DNA from: Mycolicibacter heraklionensis
Lineage (GTDB): Bacteria > Actinomycetota > Actinomycetes > Mycobacteriales > Mycobacteriaceae
Reading direction: 5' to 3'
Length of the DNA stretch: 64,000 bases
Assembly: GCF_001021505.1 (NCBI RefSeq)
Contig: NZ_LDPO01000001.1
Location: forward strand, 616,461 to 680,460
Shown here: positions 1 through 7,979 of the stretch, in pieces
Layout: each line of letters begins with the position of its first letter
Position numbering within the stretch: the first letter of the stretch is position 1
The notes under the pieces: model-generated
Databases searched by the model: none
What the model was told of the DNA's origin: nothing
The model's input: only the letters and a program-made list of their open reading frames with translations
Program-made: the position numbers and the translations under genes

Positions 1-1
1 C

Positions 2-427
2 ACCCTCGACGCGGATGCCGCCGCGCGCACCGGTCTGCCGGTGGGCACCGAATGGCTGGCGGTGCGCGGCAACCGCCGGAGGGAGGGTCAAACCGCGCCG
101 ATCTGCCGGACCGAGTACTACATCAACCGTGCGTTCGCCGGAGTCGGCCGGCTGCTGCAGCGGCACTCCGGCCCGATCTTCCCGCTGATCGAGGATGTGT
201 TCGGAGTCAGCATCGTCGAAGTCCGCCAACACATCCGCGCGGTGATCATCACCCCCGAGCTCGCGACTGCGCTGGCCGTGGAGCCTGGCACCGCCGGGCT
301 GCAGATGCAGCGTAGCTACATCACCTCCGAGGGTGAGATCGCCCAGGTGACGGTGAACACCCATGCCGGCGACGACTATCGCTACTCGATGACGCTGCAC
401 CGGGTACCCGGACCGGGCGCACTGTGA
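2..427 (+). CDS. GntR-family regulator, C-terminal UTRA ligand-binding domain (5' end outside window)
   Basis: The frame is open from the first bases of the window and ends in TGA at 425-427, so only about the last 141 residues are present. They look like a UTRA domain, the effector-binding half of HutC-type GntR regulators: a CRTEYYIN segment is followed by an EDVFGV/EVRQ stretch and a terminal strand region (RYSMTLHRV). The N-terminal winged helix lies outside. The stop overlaps the start of the next gene, so it probably belongs to the same operon as the synthetase and dehydrogenase that follow and may control them. The ligand cannot be told from the sequence. Confidence 0.75.
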   Translation, partial: TLDADAAARTGLPVGTEWLAVRGNRRREGQTAPICRTEYYINRAFAGVGRLLQRHSGPIFPLIEDVFGVSIVEVRQHIRAVIITPELATALAVEPGTAGLQMQRSYITSEGEIAQVTVNTHAGDDYRYSMTLHRVPGPGAL

Positions 428-1959
428 TGGCCCGCTTTGCCGGCACACTGGCCCACGCTCTGGCCGACGCCGCCGCGCAGACCCCGCAGCGGGTCCTACT
501 GGTCGACGGCGCCACCCGGCTGACCTGCCGAGAGCTGCACAACCAGGCGACCGCACTGGCCGGGGCGATGTTGGAGAAGATGCCGACGGGCAGCGTGGTG
601 TCGTTCATGTTGCCGAACTGGCACGAGGCCGCCGTGGTCTATCTGGCCGCGACGCTGGCCGGGATGGTGGTGAACCCGATCCTGCCGTCGCTGCGTGACG
701 CGGAGCTGACGTTCATCCTGGCCGACTCGGGAACCCGAATGCTGTTCGCGCCAGAGCAGTTCCGTGGTCACGACTACGCGGCGATGCTGACCCGCGTCAC
801 CGGTGCCCTCGCCGACCCGCCCGAGGTGGCGCTGGTGCGCGGTCGCTCGGCCGGCTACGCAGCCCTGCTCGGCGGATCCCCCGAAGCCGCGCTGCCGACG
901 TTGGATCCCGACGCGGTCCGGCTACTGCTGTACACCTCCGGTACCACTGGCAATCCGAAAGGTGTTCTGCATAGTCATAATTCGATTAATGCCCTGATTC
1001 ACCAGCTGGTCCGGCACTGGATGATCGAACCCGGTGACCGGTTCCTGGTCCCGTCCCCCATCGCCCACATCGGGGGATCGGTCTATGCGTTCGAGGCGCC
1101 GCTGATGCTCGGCACCACCGCCGTGCTGATGGACACCTGGAACCCCGATACCGCGATAGCGCTCATGCTTTCCGAACACTGCACCCACGTGGCAGGGGCA
1201 ACGCCGTTTCTGGCGCAGTTGCTCGCCGCCGCCCGTGAGGCCGGCACCCGCCTACCTGATCTCAAGCTCTTCGTCTGCGGCGGCGCGTCCGTCCCGTCAT
1301 CGTTGATCCGCGAGGCGGCCGGCTACTTCGGTAGCGCCGTCGTCACCCGGGTGTACGGGTCCAGCGAGGTTCCGGTGACCACGGTCGGATCGATAGGCCC
1401 CCACGAACTTTCTCACGCCGCGGACACCGATGGCCGGGCCGGGATCGCCGACATCAAGCTGGTGGCCCGCCCCGGCGGTTCACCCGGCGAAGGCGAGATC
1501 TATGTCCGCGGCCCCCAGATGCTGCTCGGCTACCTGCGCCCCGAGGACGAGCGCGACTGCTTCGACGACCAGGGCTACTTCGCTACCGGCGATCTCGGCC
1601 GGTGGGTCGACGAGCACTATCTCCTCGTCACCGGACGACTCAAGGACGTGATCATCCGCAACGGCGAGAACATCTCCGCGCGCGAGGTGGAGGACATCTT
1701 GATCGGCCATCCCGGCATCTCCGAGGTCGCCGTGGTCGGGATCCCCGATGTCCGCACCGGCGAGCGCGCCTGCGCGGTGATCGTGCCGGCCGGCGACGAC
1801 GCTCCCGACGTCGCGGATCTGCGGGCGATGCTGACCGCCCACGGTGTCGCGCTGTTCAAAGCCCCTGAGCAGGTGGCGATCTGGGATGAACTTCCCAAGA
1901 ACGACGCCGGCAAGGTTGTCAAGCAGCAGATACGGGCGGCTCTGATCGGAGGTAAATGA
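424..1959 (+). CDS. Acyl-CoA synthetase (ANL / AMP-binding superfamily, FadD-like)
   Basis: A 511-residue adenylate-forming enzyme, expected to activate a carboxylic acid to acyl-AMP and then acyl-CoA in the cytosol. The P-loop-like A3 motif YTSGTTGNPKG is near residue 170. The aromatic Y-G-S-S-E motif follows near 315, the YFATGDL adenylation Asp near 385, and the hinge plus C-terminal lysine motif (KNDAGKVVKQQ) at the end. Start is GTG at 424 or ATG at 427; both overlap the upstream stop. The next gene starts at its stop, so the two are translationally coupled. The substrate is unknown; the two synthetases flanking an SDR suggest stepwise handling of a lipid or ring-derived acid. Confidence 0.88.
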   Translation: MMARFAGTLAHALADAAAQTPQRVLLVDGATRLTCRELHNQATALAGAMLEKMPTGSVVSFMLPNWHEAAVVYLAATLAGMVVNPILPSLRDAELTFILADSGTRMLFAPEQFRGHDYAAMLTRVTGALADPPEVALVRGRSAGYAALLGGSPEAALPTLDPDAVRLLLYTSGTTGNPKGVLHSHNSINALIHQLVRHWMIEPGDRFLVPSPIAHIGGSVYAFEAPLMLGTTAVLMDTWNPDTAIALMLSEHCTHVAGATPFLAQLLAAAREAGTRLPDLKLFVCGGASVPSSLIREAAGYFGSAVVTRVYGSSEVPVTTVGSIGPHELSHAADTDGRAGIADIKLVARPGGSPGEGEIYVRGPQMLLGYLRPEDERDCFDDQGYFATGDLGRWVDEHYLLVTGRLKDVIIRNGENISAREVEDILIGHPGISEVAVVGIPDVRTGERACAVIVPAGDDAPDVADLRAMLTAHGVALFKAPEQVAIWDELPKNDAGKVVKQQIRAALIGGK

Positions 1960-1961
1960 CC

Positions 1962-2747
1962 ATGCAGGTGGCGATCGTGACCGGGGCCAGCAGCGGAATC
2001 GGGTTCGGCTGCGCGGCAAAGCTTGCCGAGGCCGGGATGGCGGTGCTGGCAACCGGCCGCGACGCCGGACGCTTGGCAGGTTTGGCGGCGACGCTACAGG
2101 AGTCCGGAATCGATCCCGACCGGATCGCCACCGTGGCGGTCGACCTGACCACTGCGCAGGCGCCACAGCAGATCCTCGATGCCGCCCTGTCCCGGTGGGG
2201 CCGGGTGGACTATCTGATCAACAACGCCGGTGTCGGCAGCCCCAAGCCGCTGCACGAAACCGATGACGAGACCTTGGACCATTTCCTGAGCCTGATGCTG
2301 CGGGCACCGTTTCGGCTGGCACGCGACGTACTGCCGCACCTGCGGCCCGGATCGGCGATCATCAACATCACCTCCACCTTCGCCGTGGTGGGCGGACTGC
2401 GCGGCGGGGCGTACTCAGCCGCCAAGGGCGGGCTGACCGCACTGACCACCCACATCGCCTGCCAGTACGGCGCCCAGGGCATCCGCTGCAATGCGGTGGC
2501 CCCCGGTGTCACCGTGACCCCGATGGTCGAACAACGCCTGTCCGACAACCGGTTCCGCAAGCTCAATGCCGAGATGACGCCATATCCGCGACTGGGCCGG
2601 GTGGACGACATCGCGGGCACCGTGGCATTCCTGTGCTCGGAGTCCGGCTCCTTCATCAACGGCCAGACCATCGTCGTCGACGGCGGCTGGAGTTCGACCA
2701 AGTATCTGTCCGACTTCGGCCTCGACTCCGACTGGGTGCAGCCGTGA
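1962..2747 (+). CDS. Short-chain dehydrogenase/reductase (SDR)
   Basis: A classical SDR of 261 residues with the TGASSGIG nucleotide-binding motif at the N-terminus, NNAG near residue 90, and the catalytic Ser followed by YSAAK near 155. The C-terminal VDGGW motif is typical of FabG-like members. Two in-frame ATGs exist, at 1956 and 1962. The GGAGG at 1948-1952 sits 9 nt from the second but only 3 nt from the first, so 1962 is preferred. The gene lies between two acyl-CoA synthetases and its stop overlaps the next start, so it likely oxidises or reduces a hydroxyl/keto group on the same substrate. Confidence 0.87.
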   Translation: MQVAIVTGASSGIGFGCAAKLAEAGMAVLATGRDAGRLAGLAATLQESGIDPDRIATVAVDLTTAQAPQQILDAALSRWGRVDYLINNAGVGSPKPLHETDDETLDHFLSLMLRAPFRLARDVLPHLRPGSAIINITSTFAVVGGLRGGAYSAAKGGLTALTTHIACQYGAQGIRCNAVAPGVTVTPMVEQRLSDNRFRKLNAEMTPYPRLGRVDDIAGTVAFLCSESGSFINGQTIVVDGGWSSTKYLSDFGLDSDWVQP

Positions 2748-4210
2748 ATCTGTTCACCTTGCTGGACCAGGCGGCGGCCCGGTTCGGCGAGCGGGGTGCA
2801 GTGTATCAGGGCGAGCGGCGGCTGCACACCTGGAGCGAGCTGGCCGATCGCGCACGACGACTGGCGACGTCGCTGAGCCGGGCGGCGGGAGCCGGCGCAC
2901 GGATCGCGATCGCCAGCGAGAACCGTCCGGAGATCATCGAGCTGATGTTCGCCACCTGGGCGGCCGAATGCGCCGTCGTTCCACTCAATTACAAGCTGCA
3001 CCCGCGGGAGATGGCGCAGATCATCCGCGACGCCGGTGCGGCGCTGGTCTTCGCGTCCCCGAAGCTGGCACCGGAGTTGATCGACCACGTCGATGCGCCC
3101 ATCGAGACCATTGGCGGCACAGCGTATCTGGCCCGGTTCGCCTGCCCTCCCATTGACGAGGTCAACCCGGATCCGTCCCGACTGGCATGGCTGTTCTACA
3201 CCAGCGGAACCACCGGGCGCTCGAAGGGCGCCATGCTGACCCACCGCAACCTGATGGCGATGACGCTGGCACATCTGGCCGACCTCGATGACCCCGACGC
3301 CGACTGCAGCCTGATCCACGGCGCACCGATGTCGCACGGATCGGGGCTCTACATCGCGCCCTACGTCCTGCGCGGAGCCCGTCAGGTGGTACCGGCATCG
3401 GGCTCGTTCGACGCGACCGAATTCCTCGACCTGTGTGGGCATCACCCGGGCGCCACCGCCTTTTTGGCGCCGACGATGGTGGGCCGACTGGTAGCCACCG
3501 GCCGCGGGCGCCCGGCCAACCTACGTACCATCGTCTACGGCGGCGGTCCGATGTATCTCGGGGACTTGAAGCGGGCGATGACCGCGTTCGGGCCGGTGTT
3601 CGCCCAGCTCTACGGCCAGGGCGAAGCCCCCATGACGATCACCGGCCTCAGCCGCGCCGACCACCTGGCCGACGACCCAGTCCTGGGCTCGGTCGGCTGG
3701 CCGCGGACCGGCGTCGAGGTCGCTGTGCTGCGCGACGACGGCACCCGAGCGCCCGCCGGCGAAGTCGGCGAGATCGTCTGCCGCGGCGACGTCGTCATGG
3801 CCGGCTACTGGAACAACCCGGACGCCACCGCCGAGGCCGTCCGGGACGGCTGGCTGTTCACCGGCGACAAGGGATCGTTCGACACCCGCGGATTTCTCAC
3901 CCTGCGCGACCGCTCGAAGGACGTGGTGATCAGCGGGGGCAGCAACATCTATCCCCGCGAAGTCGAAGAGGCACTGGTGAGTCATCCCGGCGTCATCGAG
4001 GCTTCAGTGGTGGGCGCACCCGACGCCGAGTGGGGCGAGATCGTGGTCGCCTTCATCGTGGGCGACGCCTCAGTTGCCCAGTTGGACAGTCATCTGCTGG
4101 AACGCATCGCGCGGTTCAAGCGCCCCAAGCGCTACGAGTTCGTCGACGCGCTGCCCAAGAACAGCTACGGCAAGGTGCTCAAACGCCAGCTGCGTTCCCA
4201 GCTGCGGTGA
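2744..4210 (+). CDS. Acyl-CoA synthetase (ANL superfamily), second copy
   Basis: A 488-residue AMP-binding ligase. The FYTSGTTGRSKGAM core is near residue 150, LYGQGE in place of the usual aromatic motif near 290, the WLFTGDKG adenylation motif near 370, and the KNSYGKVLKR catalytic lysine region at the end. The open frame extends upstream to 2633 inside the SDR gene, but the family N-terminus (NLFTLLDQAAARFG) begins at GTG 2744, which overlaps the SDR stop by 4 nt, so that start is chosen. It probably activates a fatty, aromatic or steroid-derived acid; the exact substrate is not visible. Its 3' end overlaps the convergent P450 gene by about 32 nt. Confidence 0.87.
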   Translation: MNLFTLLDQAAARFGERGAVYQGERRLHTWSELADRARRLATSLSRAAGAGARIAIASENRPEIIELMFATWAAECAVVPLNYKLHPREMAQIIRDAGAALVFASPKLAPELIDHVDAPIETIGGTAYLARFACPPIDEVNPDPSRLAWLFYTSGTTGRSKGAMLTHRNLMAMTLAHLADLDDPDADCSLIHGAPMSHGSGLYIAPYVLRGARQVVPASGSFDATEFLDLCGHHPGATAFLAPTMVGRLVATGRGRPANLRTIVYGGGPMYLGDLKRAMTAFGPVFAQLYGQGEAPMTITGLSRADHLADDPVLGSVGWPRTGVEVAVLRDDGTRAPAGEVGEIVCRGDVVMAGYWNNPDATAEAVRDGWLFTGDKGSFDTRGFLTLRDRSKDVVISGGSNIYPREVEEALVSHPGVIEASVVGAPDAEWGEIVVAFIVGDASVAQLDSHLLERIARFKRPKRYEFVDALPKNSYGKVLKRQLRSQLR

Positions 4211-5543
4211 GGTCGGCGGCCGCCGGCCGGCCGGTTTCGCGCCGGTGCACCACCGCCAGGCCGCCGCGTCCCGCGGCTGTAGTGACACCTCGGGAATGGT
4301 GACGCTCGCCCTTGGCCGTGGTCGGAACCAGTTCGTAGTGGCGCAACAGCGTACGCAGGGTGACCAGCATTTCCATGTTGGCGAACGCGGCCCCCACGCA
4401 ACGGTTCACCCCGCCGCCGTAAGGCACCCACAGTGCCGTATCGGGCGGATTGCCCACGAAGCGATCCGGGTCGAAGACGTCGGGGTCGGCGAAGTTGTCC
4501 TCGGAGAAGTGCATCAACCGGAAGGCAACCACCACCGCGTGGTTCTCCGGAATAACCCACGGACCCAATTTGATCCGCGTACGAGTGATGCGGCCGGTCC
4601 CTTCGACAACAGATCGGGTCCGCTGCACTTCCCATATCACCGCCTGTAGCAGTTCCGATCCACCGGCATCGACTTCGTCGACCAAGCGGTGCAACAGATC
4701 CGGGTGGCGACGAAGCCGTTCGACCGCCCACGCCAGCGTGGTCGCCGTCGTCTCGTGACCGGCAGCCAACAACGTCAGCAGCTCATCGGCGATGTGCACG
4801 TCACTGATCGGCTGCCCGTCGTCGTAGCGGGCCGTCAGCAGCAAAGCCAGGACGTCGGTTCGTTCGGCAAAGTCGGGTGAGTTGCGCGCAGTGTCGATCA
4901 GTTTCGCAATCAAGGCGTCGTAGCGTCGCCGATAGTCGTGGAAGCGCCCGCCCGGGCTCAGTCGGCCGAAGTCGCGTCGCGCCCGCGGTGGCAGCACCGC
5001 CAGCCGGGACCCCGACGCCACCAGTGTTGGCAACACCTCGCGCAGTTCATCGAATTCGGCTCCTTGAGCACCGAATACGGCGCGCAAGATCACGTTGAGC
5101 GTGATGCGCATCATCGACGGCTGGGTGGCGAACTCGCGGCCTTCGGGCCACGTCGCGATCTCGCGCAGCACCTCCGCTTCGACGATGGATTCATATCCGC
5201 TCATCCGCTTGCCGTGGAACGGCGGCACCAACAGTTTGCGACGGCGAAGATGCGGGTTGCCGTTCAGGCTGAACGTCGAACCCGGCCCCAAGACCGCGCC
5301 CAGATTGCCGGGCCGGCCCACCAGGTCGCTATGGGTCGTGAACAGGTTCTTGACCAACACCGGATCGCTGAGCACCACCGCATGACCGACGATCGGCAGC
5401 CGCAGCGAAAACGCGCCGCCGTAGCGTTTCCCCAATGCCCGCATCGCGGTCTTGCGAGCGGTCAGAAACAGCAGGGCCGCCAGCGGCTTCGGAATCGGCG
5501 CTACCGGCGGGAGCCGCACCGGATCGGTCGTCTTCTCAGCCAC
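4179..5543 (-). CDS. Cytochrome P450 monooxygenase
   Basis: A haem-thiolate monooxygenase of about 454 residues. The I-helix oxygen-activation motif AGHETT is near residue 265. The K-helix ExxR is EVQR, and the haem-binding loop (YGGGVNRCVG) carries the proximal cysteine near residue 390. GTG at 5543 (VAEKTTDP) has GGGAAGG 7 nt upstream and is preferred over the GTG at 5582. No ferredoxin gene is adjacent, so redox partners must come from elsewhere; a ferredoxin reductase lies at 24.6 kb. It resembles lipid/sterol-associated mycobacterial CYPs, but I do not assign a family number. A GTGAGC-C-GCTCAC palindrome lies in its upstream region. Confidence 0.9.
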   Translation of the reverse strand: MAEKTTDPVRLPPVAPIPKPLAALLFLTARKTAMRALGKRYGGAFSLRLPIVGHAVVLSDPVLVKNLFTTHSDLVGRPGNLGAVLGPGSTFSLNGNPHLRRRKLLVPPFHGKRMSGYESIVEAEVLREIATWPEGREFATQPSMMRITLNVILRAVFGAQGAEFDELREVLPTLVASGSRLAVLPPRARRDFGRLSPGGRFHDYRRRYDALIAKLIDTARNSPDFAERTDVLALLLTARYDDGQPISDVHIADELLTLLAAGHETTATTLAWAVERLRRHPDLLHRLVDEVDAGGSELLQAVIWEVQRTRSVVEGTGRITRTRIKLGPWVIPENHAVVVAFRLMHFSEDNFADPDVFDPDRFVGNPPDTALWVPYGGGVNRCVGAAFANMEMLVTLRTLLRHYELVPTTAKGERHHSRGVTTAAGRGGLAVVHRRETGRPAAADLTAAGNAAGV

Positions 5544-5592
5544 TCCAACACCTTCCCAACAGTCGGTACATGTGGGTACCACGGTGCCATGA

Positions 5593-5605
5593 GTGAGCCG
5601 CTCAC
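5593..5605. promoter_or_regulatory. Palindrome upstream of the P450 gene, possible operator
   Basis: GTGAGC-C-GCTCAC forms a perfect 6-1-6 inverted repeat about 50 nt before the P450 start. On the minus strand it lies just downstream of an A/T-rich TCTAACGAT that could serve as a -10 region. Function is inferred only from position and symmetry. Confidence 0.3.
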
Positions 5606-5668
5606 CTCAATCGTTAGATTCCCCGAGAACCGAACCGCCAGGCTCATGCGGCGGTCGCGGCTGAGTAG

Positions 5669-6451
5669 CTATTTGACCTGAGACTTCATCTCGTCAAGGT
5701 TCACCAGAATCGGCCATCCGCACACCGACAGCGCGTTGCCGTGACCGGTCTCGTGGATGTCGAACGCGGACTGGATCGCCGAATGGAAGCCCTGCACGTC
5801 GAGGGTCTGGTTGACCGCACGTTTGGCCTGGCGCAGCGCGAACGACGGCATGGTGGCGATGTGCTCGGCGAGTTGGCGGGTCTCGGAGTCCAGCTGCTCA
5901 CGGGGAACCACCCGATTGACCATGCCGGTCTGCGCGGCTTCCTGCGCGGTCATGGCGCGGCCGGTGAACAGCATCTCTTTGGCCTTGCGCGGACCCAATT
6001 CCCAAGTGTGCCCGTGGTATTCGACGCCACCGATGCCCATCAACACCACCGGGTCAGAGAACTGAGCGTCGTCGGCGGCGATGATCAGATCGCACGGCCA
6101 GCACAGCATCAGCCCACCGGAGATGCAGCGCCCCTGCACCGCGGCGATCGACGGCTTGGGCACGTTGCGCCACCGCAGCGTGTACTCCAGGTAGCGCTTA
6201 CATTCGTGTTTGTAGATGAACTCCAGGGTGACCTTGTCCGGCACCGGGCTGCCGCCCTTGATGTCGTGGCCGGCCGAGAAGTGTTTGCCGTTGGCGCGCA
6301 ACACGATGACGGCGACGTCATCGTCGTCGGCGGCGCGTGTCCAAGCCGCGTCGAGCTCGTCGAGCAGCTCGGTGTTCTGAGCGTTGGCGGCGTCGGGCCG
6401 GTTCAGGGTGATCGTTGCGATCTTCTCGGCGACCTCGTAGTCGATGTACAT
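5669..6451 (-). CDS. Enoyl-CoA hydratase/isomerase (crotonase family)
   Basis: A 260-residue crotonase-fold protein. The first oxyanion-hole segment (FSAGHDIKGG) is near residue 60 and the second (QGRCISGGLMLCWPCD) near 115. The catalytic-glutamate region GIGGVEYHGH is near 145; the Tyr-His continuation is unlike textbook crotonase and may change the reaction. It most likely hydrates a 2-enoyl-CoA in a beta-oxidation-type route. It is transcribed divergently from the TetR gene at 6684, with a perfect 7-1-7 palindrome between them, so that regulator is a likely controller. Confidence 0.85.
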   Translation of the reverse strand: MYIDYEVAEKIATITLNRPDAANAQNTELLDELDAAWTRAADDDDVAVIVLRANGKHFSAGHDIKGGSPVPDKVTLEFIYKHECKRYLEYTLRWRNVPKPSIAAVQGRCISGGLMLCWPCDLIIAADDAQFSDPVVLMGIGGVEYHGHTWELGPRKAKEMLFTGRAMTAQEAAQTGMVNRVVPREQLDSETRQLAEHIATMPSFALRQAKRAVNQTLDVQGFHSAIQSAFDIHETGHGNALSVCGWPILVNLDEMKSQVK

Positions 6452-6542
6452 GCGCGTCCTTAATCAGTTGCGGGAATCAGCGGCGGATCAGGCCGAGCGG
6501 ACTCCCGGGCGCCACGGTCTGCGGCCGTGCCGACACATCGCG

Positions 6543-6557
6543 GAGAAGGGCCTTCTC
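6543..6557. promoter_or_regulatory. GAGAAGG-G-CCTTCTC palindrome in the echA/tetR divergent region
   Basis: A perfect 7-1-7 inverted repeat in the 230-bp gap between the divergent enoyl-CoA hydratase and TetR genes. The position and size suit a TetR-dimer operator, but binding is inferred. Confidence 0.4.
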
Positions 6558-6683
6558 ATCACAGGAAAGTTACCATCTTCGCGACTGGGATGGCAGCGTC
6601 GCGACAGCCTGGCGCCGATCCGAGGCTGTTCTCCGGTAGGGTGCATTCGTGTTCTCCCAAAAAGGCAACCGTTGGAGCCGGTG

Positions 6684-7334
6684 GTGAGTAACCCGGAAGA
6701 AGAGCCCGTCTGGAAGCAGCGGGCGGTCGAGCGGTCGATCAAGACCGCACGGTTGCGGGCCGCCCAGCGCGTACAGCGCTTCTTGGACGCAGCCCAAGCC
6801 ATCATCATCGAAAAGGGCAGCACCGACTTCACCGTCCAAGAGGTCGTCGAGCGCTCCCGACAGTCGCTGCGCAGCTTCTACCTGCAGTTCAACGGCAAGC
6901 ACGAGTTGCTGCTGGCACTGTTCGAAGACGCGCTGGTGCGCACGTCCGACCAGATCCGTGCCGCAACCGACGGCCAGACCAAGCCGCTGGAGCGGCTGAA
7001 AGTGGCGATCGAGCTGCTCTTCGAGCTCTCTCGACCCGACCCCTCAGCGAAACGGCCGCTGTTCACCGACTTCGCGCCGCGCCTGCTGGTCTCGCACCCC
7101 ACGGAAGTGCGGGTTGCCTTCACCCCGCTGTTGGCGCTGCTCACCGAACTGATGGAAGCCGCCGACGCGGCCGGCGAGCTACGCAAGGGCGTCAACGCCC
7201 GGCGCATGGCGGCCATGGTCATGCAGACCGTCATGTTCGTCGCGCAGTCCAGTGCCGAGTCCGACGATCCGGCGGCCCACCCCATCACCGCCGACGAGCT
7301 GTGGGACTTCTGCGCCCACGGGCTCGCCAAGTAG
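6684..7334 (+). CDS. TetR/AcrR-family transcriptional regulator
   Basis: A 216-residue regulator. The N-terminal helix-turn-helix is visible around residues 20-70 (AAQAIIIEKGS, then VQEVVERSRQSLRSFYLQFNGK), followed by the all-helical ligand domain. The frame opens far upstream, but GTG at 6684 has GGAG 6 nt before it and gives a normal family N-terminus. It is divergent from the enoyl-CoA hydratase and followed 200 nt later by the DUF35/thiolase pair. It may therefore repress CoA-thioester catabolic genes in response to an acyl-CoA ligand. The ligand cannot be identified. Confidence 0.85.
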   Translation: MSNPEEEPVWKQRAVERSIKTARLRAAQRVQRFLDAAQAIIIEKGSTDFTVQEVVERSRQSLRSFYLQFNGKHELLLALFEDALVRTSDQIRAATDGQTKPLERLKVAIELLFELSRPDPSAKRPLFTDFAPRLLVSHPTEVRVAFTPLLALLTELMEAADAAGELRKGVNARRMAAMVMQTVMFVAQSSAESDDPAAHPITADELWDFCAHGLAK

Positions 7335-7360
7335 CCCTCCCCTGCTTTCTTGGCTTTCTT

Positions 7361-7395
7361 GCGCGAGCGTGCGCGTCTGCACGCGACACGCCGCG
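7361..7395 (+). repeat. Intergenic GC-rich repeat, copy 1 (GCGCGAGCG...GACACGCCG type)
   Basis: A 35-bp segment just downstream of the TetR gene, beginning GCGCGAGCGTGCGCGTCTGC and ending ACGCGACACGCCGCG. Similar segments occur at 24504-24537 and, on the other strand, at 24531-24566. All three are in gene-end intergenic DNA. Confidence 0.45.
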
Positions 7396-7540
7396 CGAAA
7401 TTGGCATTCTGCGCACCCTCGCCCGCGTAGCGCCGCCGTCCCATATCCCGGACCGGTCGTCCGGGCTTCCCCAGCCGTAGGCACGTATGCTCTAATCGAG
7501 AATGTGATTTCCACTTTCTGCGTGCCTGCCTGGAAGACCG

Positions 7541-7966
7541 GTGGCGCCGATGCGTAAACCCCTCGACCCGGACGTCACCAACTGGCCCGACGAGAACGTG
7601 GCCCTGATCGGCAGCCAATGCGCCGATTGCCAAGCCACGGTGTGGCCCCGCCAGGATCACTGCCCGCGATGCAGCGGCCCGCAGATGCAGGACCTGCTGC
7701 TGCCCCGCCAAGGCACTTTGGAGGCCTGGACCACCCAGGGCTTCGTCCCGAAGCTGCCCTACGCCGGCGGCGAGACCGCCGAGGGCTTCACCCCGTACGG
7801 GGTCGGGCTGGTCCGACTCGGCGACGTGGTCCAGGTCGAGGCTCGCCTGACCGAATCCGATCCCGCCAAGCTGAAATTCGGCATGGACGTCGAACTGACC
7901 ATGGTGCCGTTCTACGTCGACGACGACGGGACCGAGATTCTCACCTGGGCATTCCAGCCCGTCTAA
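7541..7966 (+). CDS. DUF35/OB-fold protein with rubredoxin-like zinc ribbon (ChsH2-type accessory)
   Basis: A 141-residue protein (138 if ATG 7550 is used). Four cysteines, at residues 27, 30, 41 and 44 (CxxC-x10-CxxC), make a zinc ribbon, followed by an OB fold (GTLEAWTTQG to VEARL). This DUF35 architecture partners thiolase-like or lipid-transfer proteins and MaoC-like hydratases, as in sterol side-chain degradation. The thiolase-like gene starts 13 nt downstream, so the two almost certainly form a complex or work in series. The start is uncertain: GGAAG at 7532 is closer to GTG 7541 than to ATG 7550. Confidence 0.85.
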   Translation: MAPMRKPLDPDVTNWPDENVALIGSQCADCQATVWPRQDHCPRCSGPQMQDLLLPRQGTLEAWTTQGFVPKLPYAGGETAEGFTPYGVGLVRLGDVVQVEARLTESDPAKLKFGMDVELTMVPFYVDDDGTEILTWAFQPV

Positions 7967-7979
7967 GGAGACCTGGAAA

